A DNA stretch of 64,000 nucleotides from the NCBI RefSeq assembly GCF_000002865.3, contig NW_001865061.1:225386-289385 (forward strand), read 5' to 3'. Position 1 is the stretch's first letter, and each line of letters opens with the position of its first letter. The notes under the pieces were generated by a model. That model saw nothing but the letters and a program-made list of their open reading frames with translations. It ran no database searches and was not told the DNA's origin. Position numbers and translations under genes: made by a program. The DNA is from Monosiga brevicollis MX1. Its lineage: Eukaryota; Opisthokonta; Choanoflagellata; Craspedida; Salpingoecidae. This document shows, in pieces, positions 1 through 13,182 of this stretch.

Positions 1-102
1 AGGAAGCGCGTAGGTTTGAGGAAGCGTTTTGAGAGAGGTTTGAGAGACGTCCGTCGGAGCGGAGCGAAAGCTTTGGTGGTGTCTTGAGGTCAATTGAACC
101 AG

Positions 103-339
103 CTGCGGTCGGCAAGCATTCACAGTGACCAGACCAGGTGCACCGTTAGAATAGCTGTAGAGTCGCTCAATCCCGAGGATAGGGAAAGTCACAAGAGAGC
201 AGAGCACACAGGAGAGCAAGGGGAAGACAGAATGGCAGAGGGCTTGACGTACCTGCGGTCGGCAAGCATTCACAGTGACCAGACCAGGTGCACCGTTAGA
301 ATAGCTGTAGAGTCGCTCAATCCCGAGGATAGGGAAAGT
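103..339. repeat. Direct repeat, two 87-bp copies
   Basis: The segment 103-189 recurs without visible change at 253-339, giving a 150-bp period with 63 unrelated bases between the copies. The period is a multiple of three, so one forward frame carries the same 29-residue peptide twice. I see no start, splice or family evidence that it is translated. The rest of 1-940 holds only a poly(A) run near 655-676 and no recognisable gene. Confidence 0.85.
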
Positions 340-940
340 GCAACTCGTGCCCGACCGCAGGTGTCACAACAAAGGGAAACAACAGTAGCCACAAGCTTAT
401 TGCCCCAGGGCAGCTGCCCAGGCATCGTGGGGACCGCGTCACACGCGGTGTTTACTCATGTGACTGCCACGAGGAGGATCAAGCCCAGGGGGTCCAAAAG
501 TAGGTGTCAATGTGTGAGGTCGTCGTAGCTATGGAATACCAATAGGAAGACCCATAGCGACCGATGCTGAGTGTGTGCGAAAGCAGTGGGAGTGTTCAAA
601 TGCGTGGAAGCACGGATTTGACGCTAACACATCCCAAAAAAAATAATCAAAAATAAAAAAAAAAAAAAAAAAAAAATTCGCCTGGTTCTGGAGATTTGGG
701 TTTTGGGTTGTGCGAGAGAGTTGTCTGTATATGCCAATGGAGCACAAACTTGGGCAAGCCAACGGGAAAAAATTGCCCTGAGATTTGAATGCATGACGAA
801 CCTGTGAAACAGAGCAGAAAAGATGACGTCAAAAGTGTGGTTTGCATGTCAATTAAAAAGGTGCCGTTACATTTCAGATTGGGGCGCGAGGCTTTTCCCA
901 AAGCGCAATTAAGGATTTGTGTTTGTGCGTTCGGGTGGGG

Positions 941-3439
941 TCAATCGTTGTCGCCTGATGCAAAAGGCTCGCTTTCGCTGCGTCCCGACTTCCGTTGGTT
1001 CAAAGGCCCGCGCTCGTTGGTGCGCGCCAGGCGCCACTGGTAAATCTACAAAGAGCAAGAATCGAATGCCCGAGTGACAAGAACAAAGGAGGGTCCAACT
1101 TTGGGCAGGCTCAGCGAGGAGGAGGTCATCAAGTCGGCCAGGGTCGCGCACCTCGCCGTCAAGGCCGGCGGAAATGACTTGCTCGTCGCTGAGCCACACG
1201 GTACATGTCGTCATCTTGCGGTGACGCTGCCGGCCCTTGCGCAAGGGGAGACGCGTGGCCTTGACACCCGCCGTTGAGTAGATTTTGACAAAGGGTGATT
1301 CGAGGGGAGCGGCAATCAGCTTGTTGTTCGGGCTGACAGACAAGCGATTCACGGCATCGGAAGTGTTGATTGTCACCTCGGCGCGCTGCAGCCGCCGCAG
1401 ATCCCACACCTGAGCGCACAGGAAAAGCACGAGATACAATCAGCGATATTCGCCAAGAGAGAAGGCCAGACACAGACTAGCTTTGCACGCAGTGCATGAA
1501 ATGAAAGGGAATGAAGCAGGCAAACCTTGATGGTGCGATCGTCCGAGCCCGTGACGAGCTTGTAATCATCCATAAAGGCCACGCCATTGACTGCTCCACG
1601 ATGGCCGTCAATGATATTGATCATGGAGAGACTGCCCTGCCTAAAGTCCCAGAGCCGGGTGTTGGTGGAGCTCTCGCGGGTACAGGTGGCGGCAATGTGG
1701 CCGTTCTCGTTGCATTTCACGTCTATAGCCCAAAACATGCGGTCAGCGTAGCGGGAACATTGATGGCACGGGCAAATCTGGGCAACAACGAGGCGACGCA
1801 TTCTTGAGCGTACATGTGACTTGCGCCTCACTACAAGCGTCGTTCTGATCAAGTTTGAGAATGAGTTTGCCTGTTTCAATGTCTGTGAGCGCAGAGGTGC
1901 AGTCCCAGCTGCCGCTGAGGATACTTGTATCCGAGGCAAAATCGACGCTGGACACGGCTCCTGTGTGAAGGCGAAGCACGCTGGTGGCGTCCAGGTTGGC
2001 CGGGGTGGATACTACGCAAAAAAGATTGAGCAAAAACATGATGCCGAGCCCCGATGGGGTGAGGTCTGTGAGAGGCAAACCGTGAAAGAGCAGGGGCGGG
2101 TTTCGAGGCCCAAACCGGCTTGGAATCTAAATGTGATCCTACCGGCATCCGAGACGTCATGCTGTTCGAAATGCAGGTTGGCTTCGGTCAAGGTCTTGGA
2201 TCTGTCAAGTCCGCAAACACGCACCCCGGTGAGATCAGCACCATGAAGCTTGATGAATTGCAGGAGCACGCTCGGATGGAAACGAGTTTGTGTTTCGTGT
2301 CAGTTTGTTCGTATTGGCAGGCGTGCCGCGGGACTGACTCTAGGATGGAGGATGGCACGCGCCAAATGTGCACGGTGTGATCTCCCGAGGCGGAGACGCC
2401 GATGGCCGCGGCGCTGCTCTCCAGGGCGGAAGCTCGTCGCAAGGCGACACCGTTGACAGCACCGCGGTGTCCTTGATATGAAAGATGAATAAGGCCGCTG
2501 CGGGCATCGTAGAGACGGACAATGCTATCCACGCAGGCACTAGCCAACTGCAAGAGCACGGTATGCCGCGGAAGGAAATGAACCAGCGTCGAATCACCAC
2601 ATGCCAAAAGCAGATGCCAAGCATGTTCATGTCTACAAGGGGTGGTGGCGTACAAGGGCTGGGCTAAGGTGGTTGGAATCTGCAGCATCAGACAGGTGAA
2701 GTAGCTCCAGATCCTGGACGGCATCTGTGTTCAGGGTATACTTGACCTGAACCAGACCTGCAGGAAGGTGCACCCCGAAGACATGTGAGCAACGAACAGA
2801 GGTATAGAAACCAAAGAAAATGAAGACAGGAGCTGTGCCGATATCGGAACGGGTGCAAAGAGGGGATTGGCATCACGGACCATCGTGCGTCGGAGGTTCG
2901 TGTCGTTTAAGCGTGGAAGCGAGCTTGCTGCCTGCATGATAGGCGGCCTGCAAAGACTTTGGAACGATGGAGCGCTACAAGCAGGCCTCGGGTGGGCCCG
3001 GCCAAGGTGAGAAAGACATGGCTGCTGGGGCTTTGATCAGCATTGACGGCTGGCTGGGCACACGAGCTCGGCGTGCAAGTTGGCTAGGTATGGCAGACCT
3101 TTTGCTCGTCAAACATGTCTTCAGGGCTGGCAATGACGCGCGGTGAGTGCTTGTCCAAAACATCATCGCCATGCAGAGCCAAGCGATGGCGCAGCATGCG
3201 GTTCTGTCGGGCCAAGTCCACAGCAATGGCCTCGACCGCGCGCACATGCCTCATCAGCTCTGAGAGCTGCCCATCCTCATCGACCGTCTAACCGGTTGAT
3301 CAAATGCACGAGTGAGACCCAGCGCTCCCCCACAACCGTACGCATGCTCTCCTCTCAGATCGATCCTCCAACCACCGAGTCCCCTCACCGCTTCAAGACG
3401 GGATGCACGCACCTCTGCCGCTGCCATCGACATGGCCAT
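941..3439 (-). CDS. WDR37: WDR37-like WD40-repeat protein
   Basis: Ten exons fit: 3413-3439, 3099-3287, 2881-2947, 2654-2757, 2339-2547, 2143-2201, 1814-2011, 1526-1722, 1152-1409 and 941-1045. They give about 470 residues against 494 in human WDR37, and all phases agree. The second exon encodes a coiled coil (LSELMRHVRAVEAIAVDLAR) where WDR37 has its N-terminal helix. WD repeats follow with blades such as SASGDHTVHIWR, LSGSWDCTSALTDIETG, TGSDDRTIKVWDLRRL and the closing GLDGEIYQWRL. The stretch from VWDLRRL through KIYSTAGVKATRLP to HRKMTTC tracks the human C-terminus closely and is diagnostic. In animals WDR37 partners PACS proteins in calcium handling at the ER and nucleus; that role here is inferred. 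The nine-residue first exon is the least certain part. The gene is head to head with the TMEM50 homolog, 245 bp away. Confidence 0.88.
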
Positions 3440-3583
3440 CGTTTCCAAACACCTGAAATCGCGCCACTGCCCAAATGGTCAGTGTTGCGATCAAGTCTCT
3501 GAAATTGAAGCTGGAACACGCTCTCTCTCTGCATGCCGTTGAAGTTGCCTTTAAAATCAACTTGAAACTTTGCTCCTTTGTTG

Positions 3584-3633
<50 letters not shown>

Positions 3634-3684
3634 GGACGCGAGAGCGGAGAGGGCGCAACGGATCGATCTCGTCGGAGGAGCAGG
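3440..3684. promoter_or_regulatory. Shared upstream region of WDR37 and TMEM50 genes
   Basis: This 245-bp interval separates two divergent start codons and must hold both 5' ends. It contains a (CT)n run of about 45 bp at 3585-3630, just before the TMEM50 start. I see no TATA box. Assignment as a bidirectional promoter is inferred from position only. Confidence 0.5.
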
Positions 3685-4847
3685 ATGGCAGCGCCGGGGT
3701 GTTTGGATGAGGGTTGCATGGGATGTGCAGACTGCGTCAAGTGTGACGCATGTGAAGGCTGTGCTGATGTACTTCGACAACATCGAAACCCCATCTCCAG
3801 TATCAGTGCCGGCGTCTTGGTAAGCAGCCCGTGCCCGCGTCATCACTGCTCGCCTTGCCGACCCAGCCCGTACGACGGCAACATCTCCCTGCATTCTCGC
3901 CTGGTCTCGACGCTTCAAGTTGAAATGGCATGCCGGATGCTTCGGGCACACTCCAGCTTTTGAAACATCCCTGCCGCTTTCTGCTCTTGCAGCTCTGAGT
4001 GCCGCAATCTCATTCGTCGCTGCTCTCAACAACAACGTAGTTTGCGGTCGGATGGTGGTTCATGATCGATGCCGCCGTCAACGACCATGTCATCAAAAAG
4101 CACCATGCCATCGGCGTCATGTCCACCGTCGGCATGTTCATGTATGTTCACAGCGCACGAGCCCTGCCGGAGGCTCAAGCTCCAGCCTCGATCGGCTTTG
4201 ACGTTGTCGTTTTTGTGTTTTTTAGGGTCAATGCCATCTCGTCAGAAATGATTGGCAGTGGCATGTACACGGAGGGTGCATTGGGTCCAATTGGTCAGCA
4301 GATGCACGCCCCGCTTGCCAAGATGCACCAGGTTCTTGCTCTTTGCCACCCACGTGTGCCTGACGCACTCCTCATTGCTTGTCGCTCGTCGCCCTTGGCC
4401 TCAGGTGCCCGCATTTGGCTCGTCTTGGGCCTCGTCATGTCCTTTGGATCCCTGATTGCCGCCGTGTGGATGATGGTCATCTACGTGCAGCGAGGTGCGT
4501 GCTCGCGCCCTGCTCTGCCCCGCTGCCCATTCCCTCAACCTGCCATTTCTAGCTGGGCCTCATCGGCCAAGGCCCGTTCCACCTGCCTCTCGTCAGATGA
4601 AGTCTATCCTGGCGTCGCCGTCTTCTTGCAGAACATGCTTGTCTTCATCAGGTGGGTACCTTGCCTTGATTTCCCTTCTGCCATCTTCCCAGCCTTACAT
4701 CCACTGACAATCCTTTGCTCCATCTCAACCATCCCAACCCTCTTCCCCCACCCACCCACGTTCAATGCCCTGTTTGGCTTACTTCCCGGTAGCTCCGTCA
4801 TCTTCAAGTTTGGTCGTGGCGATCCGTACGATTCATTGGGCTTCTAG
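3685..4847 (+). CDS. TMEM50: TMEM50 (UPF0220) small four-helix membrane protein
   Basis: Six exons (3685-3819, 4041-4141, 4226-4293, 4405-4494, 4597-4651, 4793-4847) join in phase to 167 residues; human TMEM50A has 157. Recognisable blocks in order are ISSISAGVL, VGWWFMIDAAV, IGVMSTVGMFMVNAIS, YTEGALGPIGARIWLVLG, MSFGSLIAAVWMM, DEVYPGVAVFLQNMLVF and VIFKFGRGDPYDSLGF. Each matches the animal and fungal family (yeast Vps68) position by position. Four hydrophobic segments are visible. Family members sit in endosomal or ER membranes and the yeast protein associates with ESCRT-related sorting; location here is inferred. The extra N-terminal Cys-rich stretch (CMGCADCVKCDACEGC) is unusual for the family. 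The 3' end faces USP32, with 588 bp between the stops. Confidence 0.93.
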
Positions 4848-5435
4848 CAACTCTGCCATCAAAACTCATAATCAAAATGATGGCGTCGTGACCCGCCGTG
4901 TTTGTGATGTGTCGCCGTCGGGGACTGTTGTCCCTCTTGAAGACACCGAAAGTCGTCTCGTTAGTTGTTGTATTTTATATCAGGATGGCTTGTATTCCTT
5001 CCATGATCTCAAGTCAACAGGCACTCCCCTGAGGGGAATTCTGATATCTCTGGCCGTGACAGTGATTGTGGATGATTCGTCGTGTGCCCATTTTCTTTGC
5101 CGTGGCAGTGTTGTTTTCCTTGTGGCTCAACACCAAGATGCACGCGCTGTCTCTCACCTGCTTACTTTGTTTTTCTCATCGCAATTGAAGTGTGCCAAAA
5201 ACATTGAATTTTGCGAAACCTAACATACATGGCCAAGGGTACTGCCCCTATGCAGTAATGTATACCCCTGCCGACACCCAAGTGTTCCACAAACCCATGG
5301 TTGATGTTAACGAGAAGAAAGAGTTGTAGAAAAGCACGCTTCTCAATGGCCCCGGGTCGATCATGAAATAATTCACTCCGACTGCTCATTGTCCTTGCCA
5401 ATGTTGTGTATACAGCCGGGCACTATGCAACTGCG
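4848..5435. other. Convergent 3' flanks of TMEM50 and USP32 genes
   Basis: This 588-bp interval lies between two converging stop codons. It presumably holds both 3' UTRs. I see no further gene, repeat or RNA in it. Confidence 0.6.
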
Positions 5436-5951
5436 CTACATGACACTGCAAGTCTGGTCCCGATGCAGACGCTCCTGGTGGACCTGGTACTCTTGGGCCA
5501 GCTCCTCCAAGACTGCCTTGCTTGTATCAGGCAAGAGCTGGGCCTCGCCTACCACACACGGATATGTCAAGCCAAAGTGAGCAAGACAGAGCCAAGGCAC
5601 ATGCAGCGCGCTCCAGAAACAACATGGAGGAAAGCAGCAAGCCGCTTACGTAGACCCTGAGCTCGGTAAAACAAGAGATAGGCAGCCTTGCTCTGCTTCT
5701 CCACCTCTGACTCGGGCACCTGCAATAAATCAACGCTCATCAGCTGGCACCGCCGAGGAAGAACTGAACTTGGGATCATCGGTGACGTACCTCCCGACAA
5801 CTACTATCATCAAACAGGTACCATTTGCCGCTTTTGCCCCGCGCATACGCGACGTAGTGCCCACCCCCCAGAATTCCCATGTGCAACTGAGGCAAGAGAC
5901 CCATGTCGTGAGGAATGCCTGTGCGTCTTGTCGTGCTATAAAATAATAATA

Positions 5952-6003
<52 letters not shown>

Positions 6004-9000
6004 CAGACTTACCACAATGGCGTACAGATCGTACAAACGAGGAGAATTCACATCTTTGTACACGTCCTGCAGGGTCCGGCCACGCACGCACGTGATCATG
6101 AGCATGTTGCGAGAGGCAGGGAGAGCCAGCGAGTCGGGGTTTGTGGCAAATATTGAAACATGCACAATCCATGTTCTTCTCGGCCCCTATCCTCCCCTCC
6201 CTTTTCTCAAGGATAAGACATACCTTGTGAGGGTCTAGCTTGTTGTAGGTGGCTGGCATCGGGCTGTCTTTTACGCCGTCATCGCCACTCTCTTCTCGAT
6301 CTTGTGCCTGGGCAGGTGCCTCCTTCGCTTCGTCGCCTGAGCTAGCCCCAGCCGTGGGTACTGGCGATGCCCGGCTGATGGCGTTTGACGCACCAGCTCC
6401 CTGATCCTCAAGCCCAGGGTGATCTGCCACTGCTGGCGCACAGACATGGTCCACCTTGCCTGGCATTGCAGCCAATGAGTCTGGTGTCTCAACATCAGCA
6501 TCAGCATCAGCATCAGCATCAGCATCAGCATCAGCATCAGCATCAGCATCGTCCGTTGTTGAATCTGTGGTGGTAACCCCACCCAGCTGCAACCCGCCAC
6601 CCAAGACCAGTTTGCGGCCGGCAGGTGTGCTCTCAGCCTCGCCTCTCTCGGGGTCGGCAGCCGCTTCAGTCTCCGGCCCAGAGCCAGATGAACTGATGAT
6701 CATGCGCACCGGAGGCGTCGCGTGATGGTGGGCCGAGTAGGGCCATGGATCAAAGTTGTGCAGCGGCACTTGCACCACCTTGTTGGACTTGCGCCACAAG
6801 CCATTGACCTGCTGAAACCTTTTAAGGTGCACAACCAAAAAAGGTGGGATGCTCCAAATGTCGAGCTTCTTCACGGCGTCACGATGCTCCTGCCGCGCAG
6901 AAACCACACAGCGTCAAAGAGTGAGGCAAAACGCAGAAGCAATGCCAATCACTCTCTCCACCCCCAAAGTCCCTCCCAGCTCTGATTCCTTTGGGGGAAT
7001 AGGAAAAAATACTCGGAAAGTAGAATCACGCGTGACGCGGCAATGATGACCGGCCCACTACCACCCGGTTCAGTCGCACGCCTACAGACGACGCCATCAC
7101 CAACACCAACCTTGCAGTTGCTGCAATACCAAGTGTCATCCTTGGTCATATCCTCGGCTTTGATGAAAGACTTGAGGCAGTCGGCCATGGTCACCGGCTC
7201 TTCGGCACGTGAACGCAACTCGCGCACGCTTTCGTCCTTTTCCAACAGAATATACAATGTGTAAGAGCATATTCACGAGACTTGATGCGGTGATGGGAGA
7301 TCACTCTATCATTTCACGCCTTCAATCTCAACTACACCGCGACACTGTGCTCTGACCTTGAGCGATTGATATTCGGCCTGCGACTGGTAATAAAGGTGGA
7401 ATGCCTTGCTATCCCAATCCAAAGCAACAAGCTGGCGCTCAGCCAGGGCAACGGGTTGTTCGTCGTTCGGAATAGCGCAGCCGGCGCAGTAGCTGGGCCG
7501 TGCATGAATCCATGGATAAATGAGTCAGGGAAGCAGTACAAACATGCTTTTTGAGTGATTGGGACTGCACTTACTTGTACCAAGGGCATTCAGAACAGGC
7601 GCTCATGTCGTACTCGGTGATGCGCTTCAGCACAAACGGATACTCACGAGTGGCGTTGACTTTGGCACACAACTCCTTATCCATGTACCGCTGAAGCTGC
7701 TTCCAAGCACGCTCGTAAAGCTCCCGCTGGGTGGTCGTGCCTGCCCACCAATTTAACCCGTCCCACCACATGCAAGGAAAGTAAGTGTGACACGGTACCA
7801 GAAAGATGCAGTGTCGACCCCGCAGCCTCAGTCCCCTAGCTGGAAATACAAAAGTTGTGGCACACGTACCAAACTTGTACGGAAGGAGTACTGAGGAGCC
7901 AATGACGGTGGGCCGCGACGGCAAACAGAGCAGATGGGGGCTGAGCGTGCGCCATTGCCGCTGCACCACAACCTGCAAACATCAAGTACAAGGGATCATG
8001 TCAATAGGATACGTAGGTCTAAAGGGAGGGAAAAAAAAAAAAAAAAAGGTTGGGGAATGATTGTCAGAGAGATGCAAGTGTTCGTACCAAGTGACCTGGC
8101 ACCCGGCGCATGAGGGCACTGAAAGCGCCACGAGGGATGGGAGTGCGCGCAACAACTTCGCGAACCGTGGCGACCAGTTCAGCAGATACTCCGGACATAC
8201 TGCTACGTCGCTGGGAAGTCATGCTGCCACGACGCTGGGACGTGACGCTATTGCGGCGCTGAGAGGACACACTGCCACGACGTTGAGACGTGACACTGCC
8301 ACGACGATCAGCCGCAGGTTGACTTCCCGTGCTGGGAAGACGAACTCGAGTCATTCCCGATGAGGATGAAGTGGAGGAGAGGCGATTGCGCCCACTGGCA
8401 GAGGTGGTAGACGGCCCTCGTGGACGGGCATTGGGAGCTCCTGCGGTGTTGGTCGAGCCGGTCTGGCCGTTGTCCACTCCCCCGCCACTGGCAGAGGAAG
8501 TCGAAATCCGCCGGGTTCGCGGTTGCGATCCGGCACCATCGCCCGGCTTGGCCCCGGAGAAAGAGGGTCGGTGATTCTGGTTGGGCAGCTGGATGGAGCG
8601 CAAAACGCGGGAGACTGCCACGCCGTAGTGACAGGCCTCGGCATCGCACTCGAACGCATGCACCATCTGTGAGTTGACCGACCGGATGCGGTCCGTCTCT
8701 TCGCAGACGCGATACAACAATCCCTGCCGTGTTTCTGCCAGGATGATTTGCAGCTCACTCAAGCCGGAGGCACGAGCCAAAGCCGTGCGCATCTCCCCGT
8801 ATGTACAACCCGGCTCCATTTGCAGAGCGTATTTGACGGGGGCCGACCCGTCGAGACGATGCAGCAGCGTTTCCACTGTGGATGAGCCTTCAGAAGGCAG
8901 CGGGAGCGTCCACGATGACGCAGGGTCAAACGTGACCGAAGCAAACCCACACTCCTTGCAGCGCATCTCCGATCGTAGCTGACCGTGGAAGAGGTCAACC

Positions 9001-12000
9001 ATGATCGAGCGGTTGCGTGCCACGTGATTTTGCCAGTGCTCTGCGGCGACCACTGCGTCGGGCCGTCCCTCACTGTCCTTGCGCTCGACGTACGGCTTCT
9101 CGGTGACACGATTTAAGTCTTCATGCAAAGCGTCCAACACAAAAGCCAGCAATTCCTGAGAATCGTGCTGCTGGTTGCCACTGAAGCGCTCGGCATACTT
9201 TTGCACAGCAGCCCGAAATTTAACGGGGGCCACGGACCGACGACCCTCGGACAGTTGCAGAATCAAGTCGCCGTAACGCTTGGCAATAATGCCTTGGTAG
9301 CCCAGGACGTTGTCCATGTTCAGCTCGGCAAGGTGGTGGTAGTGCTCAAAGTAGGCCTTGAGCGGACTGGTGTGGTTAAGGCACTGCAGTGCGGCGTTCA
9401 TGTAGCAGGTGTTACCCAGATTGCTGAGACCCGTGATGCCGTCCGACTTGAGAAGAGTGTGGCGGTCCACGGTGGAGGGATCCATGGCCACGTCATGGGC
9501 GTCATCGGCGCTGTTCAAGTTGGAACGCGCAACCGCAAGCATTTCAGAGGGCCAGGACAGGTCGGCATTGCACACCTCCAGTAAAAGCGTGTGACCATCC
9601 GTGATCTGCGCTTCTTCCACCGTCAAATCTGTCTCGGACAGAAGAATGGGATGCTTGGGGTTCTTAAAGTCCCAGAGGCGGGCCGCAGCCTTGGTGTTGC
9701 TCCTTTCAAAGGTCATGTCGCGCTTGTGTCGCAGAATCGTGTTGGTCACGCTCTCGAGCGTCTCCATCTTGCTGATGTCCGTGTAGAAGAGGAGCGTGAC
9801 AGAAAGCTTTTCATCGTTGTCCGAGGCGAGAGCGAGACGACCCGCTTTGACAGGCGCGTAATGCATCACTTTGACGTTGATGGGGAACAGTTCCACTTCC
9901 AAGGAAGCTGTTTGTCGATTGGCCACCAGTGGCCGGGAAATGACGGGTCCACCGCCATACCAGGCCGACAGCGCAGTCCAAGCCTGACGAAAACGTGTAA
10001 ACGCATTCGCGGGTACGCAAAGTCAGTTGCTTGAACGGCGAGGCGCCGAGCGCATGCGCGATCGATCGAGGTCTGTCCATTTGGACAAAGCAACGTCATG
10101 GAGCAGCACACATACCTCGGCAGAGACGATGACAAAGTCTTTTTTCACCGACACATCGGGCCGCAAGCGGGCGCCCCAATCAGAACGCGTTGACCGACGA
10201 TGGGCCGAAAGACAAAGGGATTCGTTGTCAATGCGACCCGGGCCCTGAGGCTCACCATCCACGGCACTGGAGGAAGAAGACACGGCGGAAGATGTTGAGC
10301 CAGTGGCCCGGCGTTTCCGCCGCGGGCTGATGCCCGTGCCGGTGTTCACTTGCGCAGAGTTCCCCGTTTCAAGCTGAGCATAAACCTTCCATGCACGCCA
10401 CCACTCGGCTGACAGAATGTAGCAGCGCGCGCGTTGTGTTTCCAACACGCTCAAATCCTTGGCACTGTTTGTACGTAGCGAACGAAAGGCGAGACGGGGG
10501 TGAGAGCAATTGTACGGCATCCTATCCAGCTGCGCCAGACAAACAAGGGCTTGGAAATGAAGTTGGAGCAACAACACGATAAAAATAAATCAAAAATTAA
10601 AAAAACACAAAATTAAAAAACAATTGAAAAAAAAAAAGGAGGCGGGGGGTCTGCATAACGCGACAGACTTGTGGCGTTTCATGGCAGCAACGATGACGCG
10701 TCCTTCGTCAACTGGCGTTTTGGGCCGCAGACAGTACACCAGCATCAAGACTTGATCCAAGGCTGCAAGCAAAGGATCTAGGACCCTGTAGCAGCCCAAA
10801 TATAAAAACAAATCCGCGAGACGGCCGTCAGTCAGGTAAGAGTGCGTTCAAGCCAGGCTGACATCGAAGCTGCTTTACCACTCACCTTTTGTGCAGGGCC
10901 CAAGACGCAAAAGCATCCTTGTCCAGCACGAGGGTTGCTGTGTCTGTGCTAAACGCCTCCAGATCAGCGCGCAACTGCTGGACCTCAGTACTTGCACAAG
11001 AGGTGGAAAATAGGGTGGTTTGTTGAAGCAAATCGCCCTCCCCCGAGGCGCTGGGAGCGGCTGTCGGGCTGGTCAGGTTTGAGACTGTAGTTGACGGGGC
11101 AGCGCTGTGACCAGGGCGCAGGGTGGTCAGCGCTCGGCGCAGCTCTATTTGTGCGTTGAGCATGCCCAAAATTTCGGTCTCCTGCAACGACCCGTTCTGA
11201 TCGACATCAAACCAGTCGAACAGTGCTGGAGTTTTTCGAGGAAACCACGCGATATGGTGAGGGGCAGCAGTACAACAGAGATGACAGACGTGCGTGGCAT
11301 GAGCGCCTGACCTCGCAAGCGGGATTCACGAGAGCCATAGCAACACTTTGCAAAGCCTTGGAGTAATTCGCGAAAAGAAAGGTCCCCGTTGCCATCGGAA
11401 TCCAAGAGGTGAAACCAGCCTGTTGTCGTGAGAAGTCGAGCGGGCCAGACGTTGGCAAAAGGTTGAGGGGTCTTCATTAGGTGTGCCACGCAATGCAAAC
11501 AAACCAAAACCATGCATGAGCACGTACGGGTCGCCAAAGCCTCCGACAGGGGAGGGCAGCATTGATCGACGAACAGGCGTCGGTCAAACTTGTGTCGTGC
11601 ATGGGTGGGACGCAGGGCGTAGTAACGCCGCTCAAAGTGACGAATGTCGTCCTCCGGGACTTTTAAACCAGGTCAGGTGGGGGTGGAGTTGACGGAGAAA
11701 CAAGGAAGGGAAGAGCCAAGAGCAAGAGAGAGAAAACAACAACGAATGGGGTGAGAACAGAGAGGACAGGTGATTAAAGGAAATGATCACCAGGGGTGTT
11801 TGCAAGAAGTCAGATGGTTTGAACAAGGTTAGCAAGCGTACTGCCGGTGTGGTCTTGAAGAGTGCCATAATAATTGAGGATCGGGGGCGTAATAAGTTTT
11901 TCTGAGCGAGCCTTGATGATCCAAGCGGTCGCTTGCAGGGTTTCCGCGTGCTCCTGAGCCCAGGCCACGAACTGCTCTTCGCTCATCAGGGTGTTGTGTT

Positions 12001-12679
12001 GACGAAACCAGTCGACCACGGAGGGGGGCAAAGTCGGTTCGGTGATGAGGAGGACACTTTCAAAGTCAGCCAAGGCCAGGCCTTCAGCATCTGGTGCCAC
12101 CATGGCCGCAAACATGACTGTGTACATGCCAGGTGAGGATGAGAATGACAACGGGCCATGAGACTGGATCATGGATGGTTGTGCTACAAGAGAGATTTCC
12201 AACCCGGACGTACGACGTGCGCGGTGGCGCGGGGAGCCCCGCGTGTACACGGCAAAGCCACAAACAAGAGACTTGAAGTCAATGCCAGTTGGGGTGCCAC
12301 CAAAGGCTGCGTACAATTTCTGTAACCGTGCAGACGAGACGTGCAGGTGAGCTTGGTTCATGCAGGAACGCCTTTCTCGCGGTTCGGTTGGGTGGGACAA
12401 GACGGGGGCAGGACATGATACGTGGGTGCACACACCGATTGCAGGACCGAGGGGACGCCAGCCATCACATGATAACAGAACGTGGCACGATCGAGGTTAT
12501 CACCATGACCAAGCAAAGCCTCAAACGCGGTTTGGAGATGCTGCACCTCCTTCTCCGGCACTGCGTAAAGGCAAAGTTCTGGTGAGCGACAAGGTCATTT
12601 TGGCAGTGGCGGAGTGATTGAACGCACGGAGATCAAGAGCTTCCTCATAGGCGAGGACGCGGGTTGGTTTGGCGCCCAT
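5436..12679 (-). CDS. USP32: USP32-type ubiquitin carboxyl-terminal hydrolase with EF-hands and a CaaX end
   Basis: A cysteine deubiquitinase of the USP family, about 1600-1700 residues (human USP32 has 1604). Order: N-terminus MGAKPTRVLAYEEALDL; EF-hand region with loops DSDGNGDLSFRE and DVDQNGSLQETE; DUSP domain (10116-10762, 8088-9983); USP catalytic core with Cys box GLSNLGNTCYMNAALQC and His box GILGGGHYVAYARG. The C-terminal exons are well fixed: 8088-9983, 7870-7972, 7575-7740, 7357-7492, 7111-7236, 6224-6889, 6013-6066, 5791-5886, 5650-5719 and 5436-5548, all in phase. The last exon ends CSVM, a CaaX prenylation box, as in human USP32 (CVLQ). An alternative start lies three codons upstream at 12688. 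An intron holds a poly(A) run at 5954-5999. In animals USP32 acts on Golgi and late-endosomal substrates such as RAB7; that role is inferred here. Confidence 0.93.
6493..6549 (-). repeat. Coding hexanucleotide repeat, Asp-Ala tract in USP32
   Basis: About nine tandem copies of CATCAG on the + strand encode alternating Asp-Ala on the gene strand. It lies in the insert that splits the USP catalytic domain, a region that is disordered and variable in the family, so length changes should be tolerated. Confidence 0.9.
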
Positions 12680-12688
12680 GGCACCCAT

Positions 12689-13143
12689 GGCAGCGGTCGT
12701 AACAGATGTTGCGCTCGACGAGTTTGGATCTCGTTATCAATCAGGGCTCATGCGGGTCCCCAAGCGCTGGACATCATTCGGTTGCAAGCATCAAAAGCAT
12801 ATGGTGTGAGCAAAACAGACAAGTCCATGACTACCGCCGTGAAGTGACTCAAGAGCAGATGGTATCGAGGAGCAAATACAGCGGGAGGGCGTGTGCACGA
12901 CAGACAGAGGCGCCCCAGGGGTGCAGACGTACGGCTAGTTGCTTGAGGCTGCGTCAACGCGGAGAAACGCTTAAGATGACCTGCAGCGTTGAAACAACAC
13001 TAACATGGTGATGCTTCTCCGCGGTTAAAAAAATAAAAGGGCTCACGGACAACCACTTTGGCCACTGCCTATCCACCCCCGTTGTTGCTGCCACTGTCAC
13101 TGCTGCCGTTGCTGCCGCCACCGACACTGCACCGACGCGCGTG

Positions 13144-13182
<39 letters not shown>

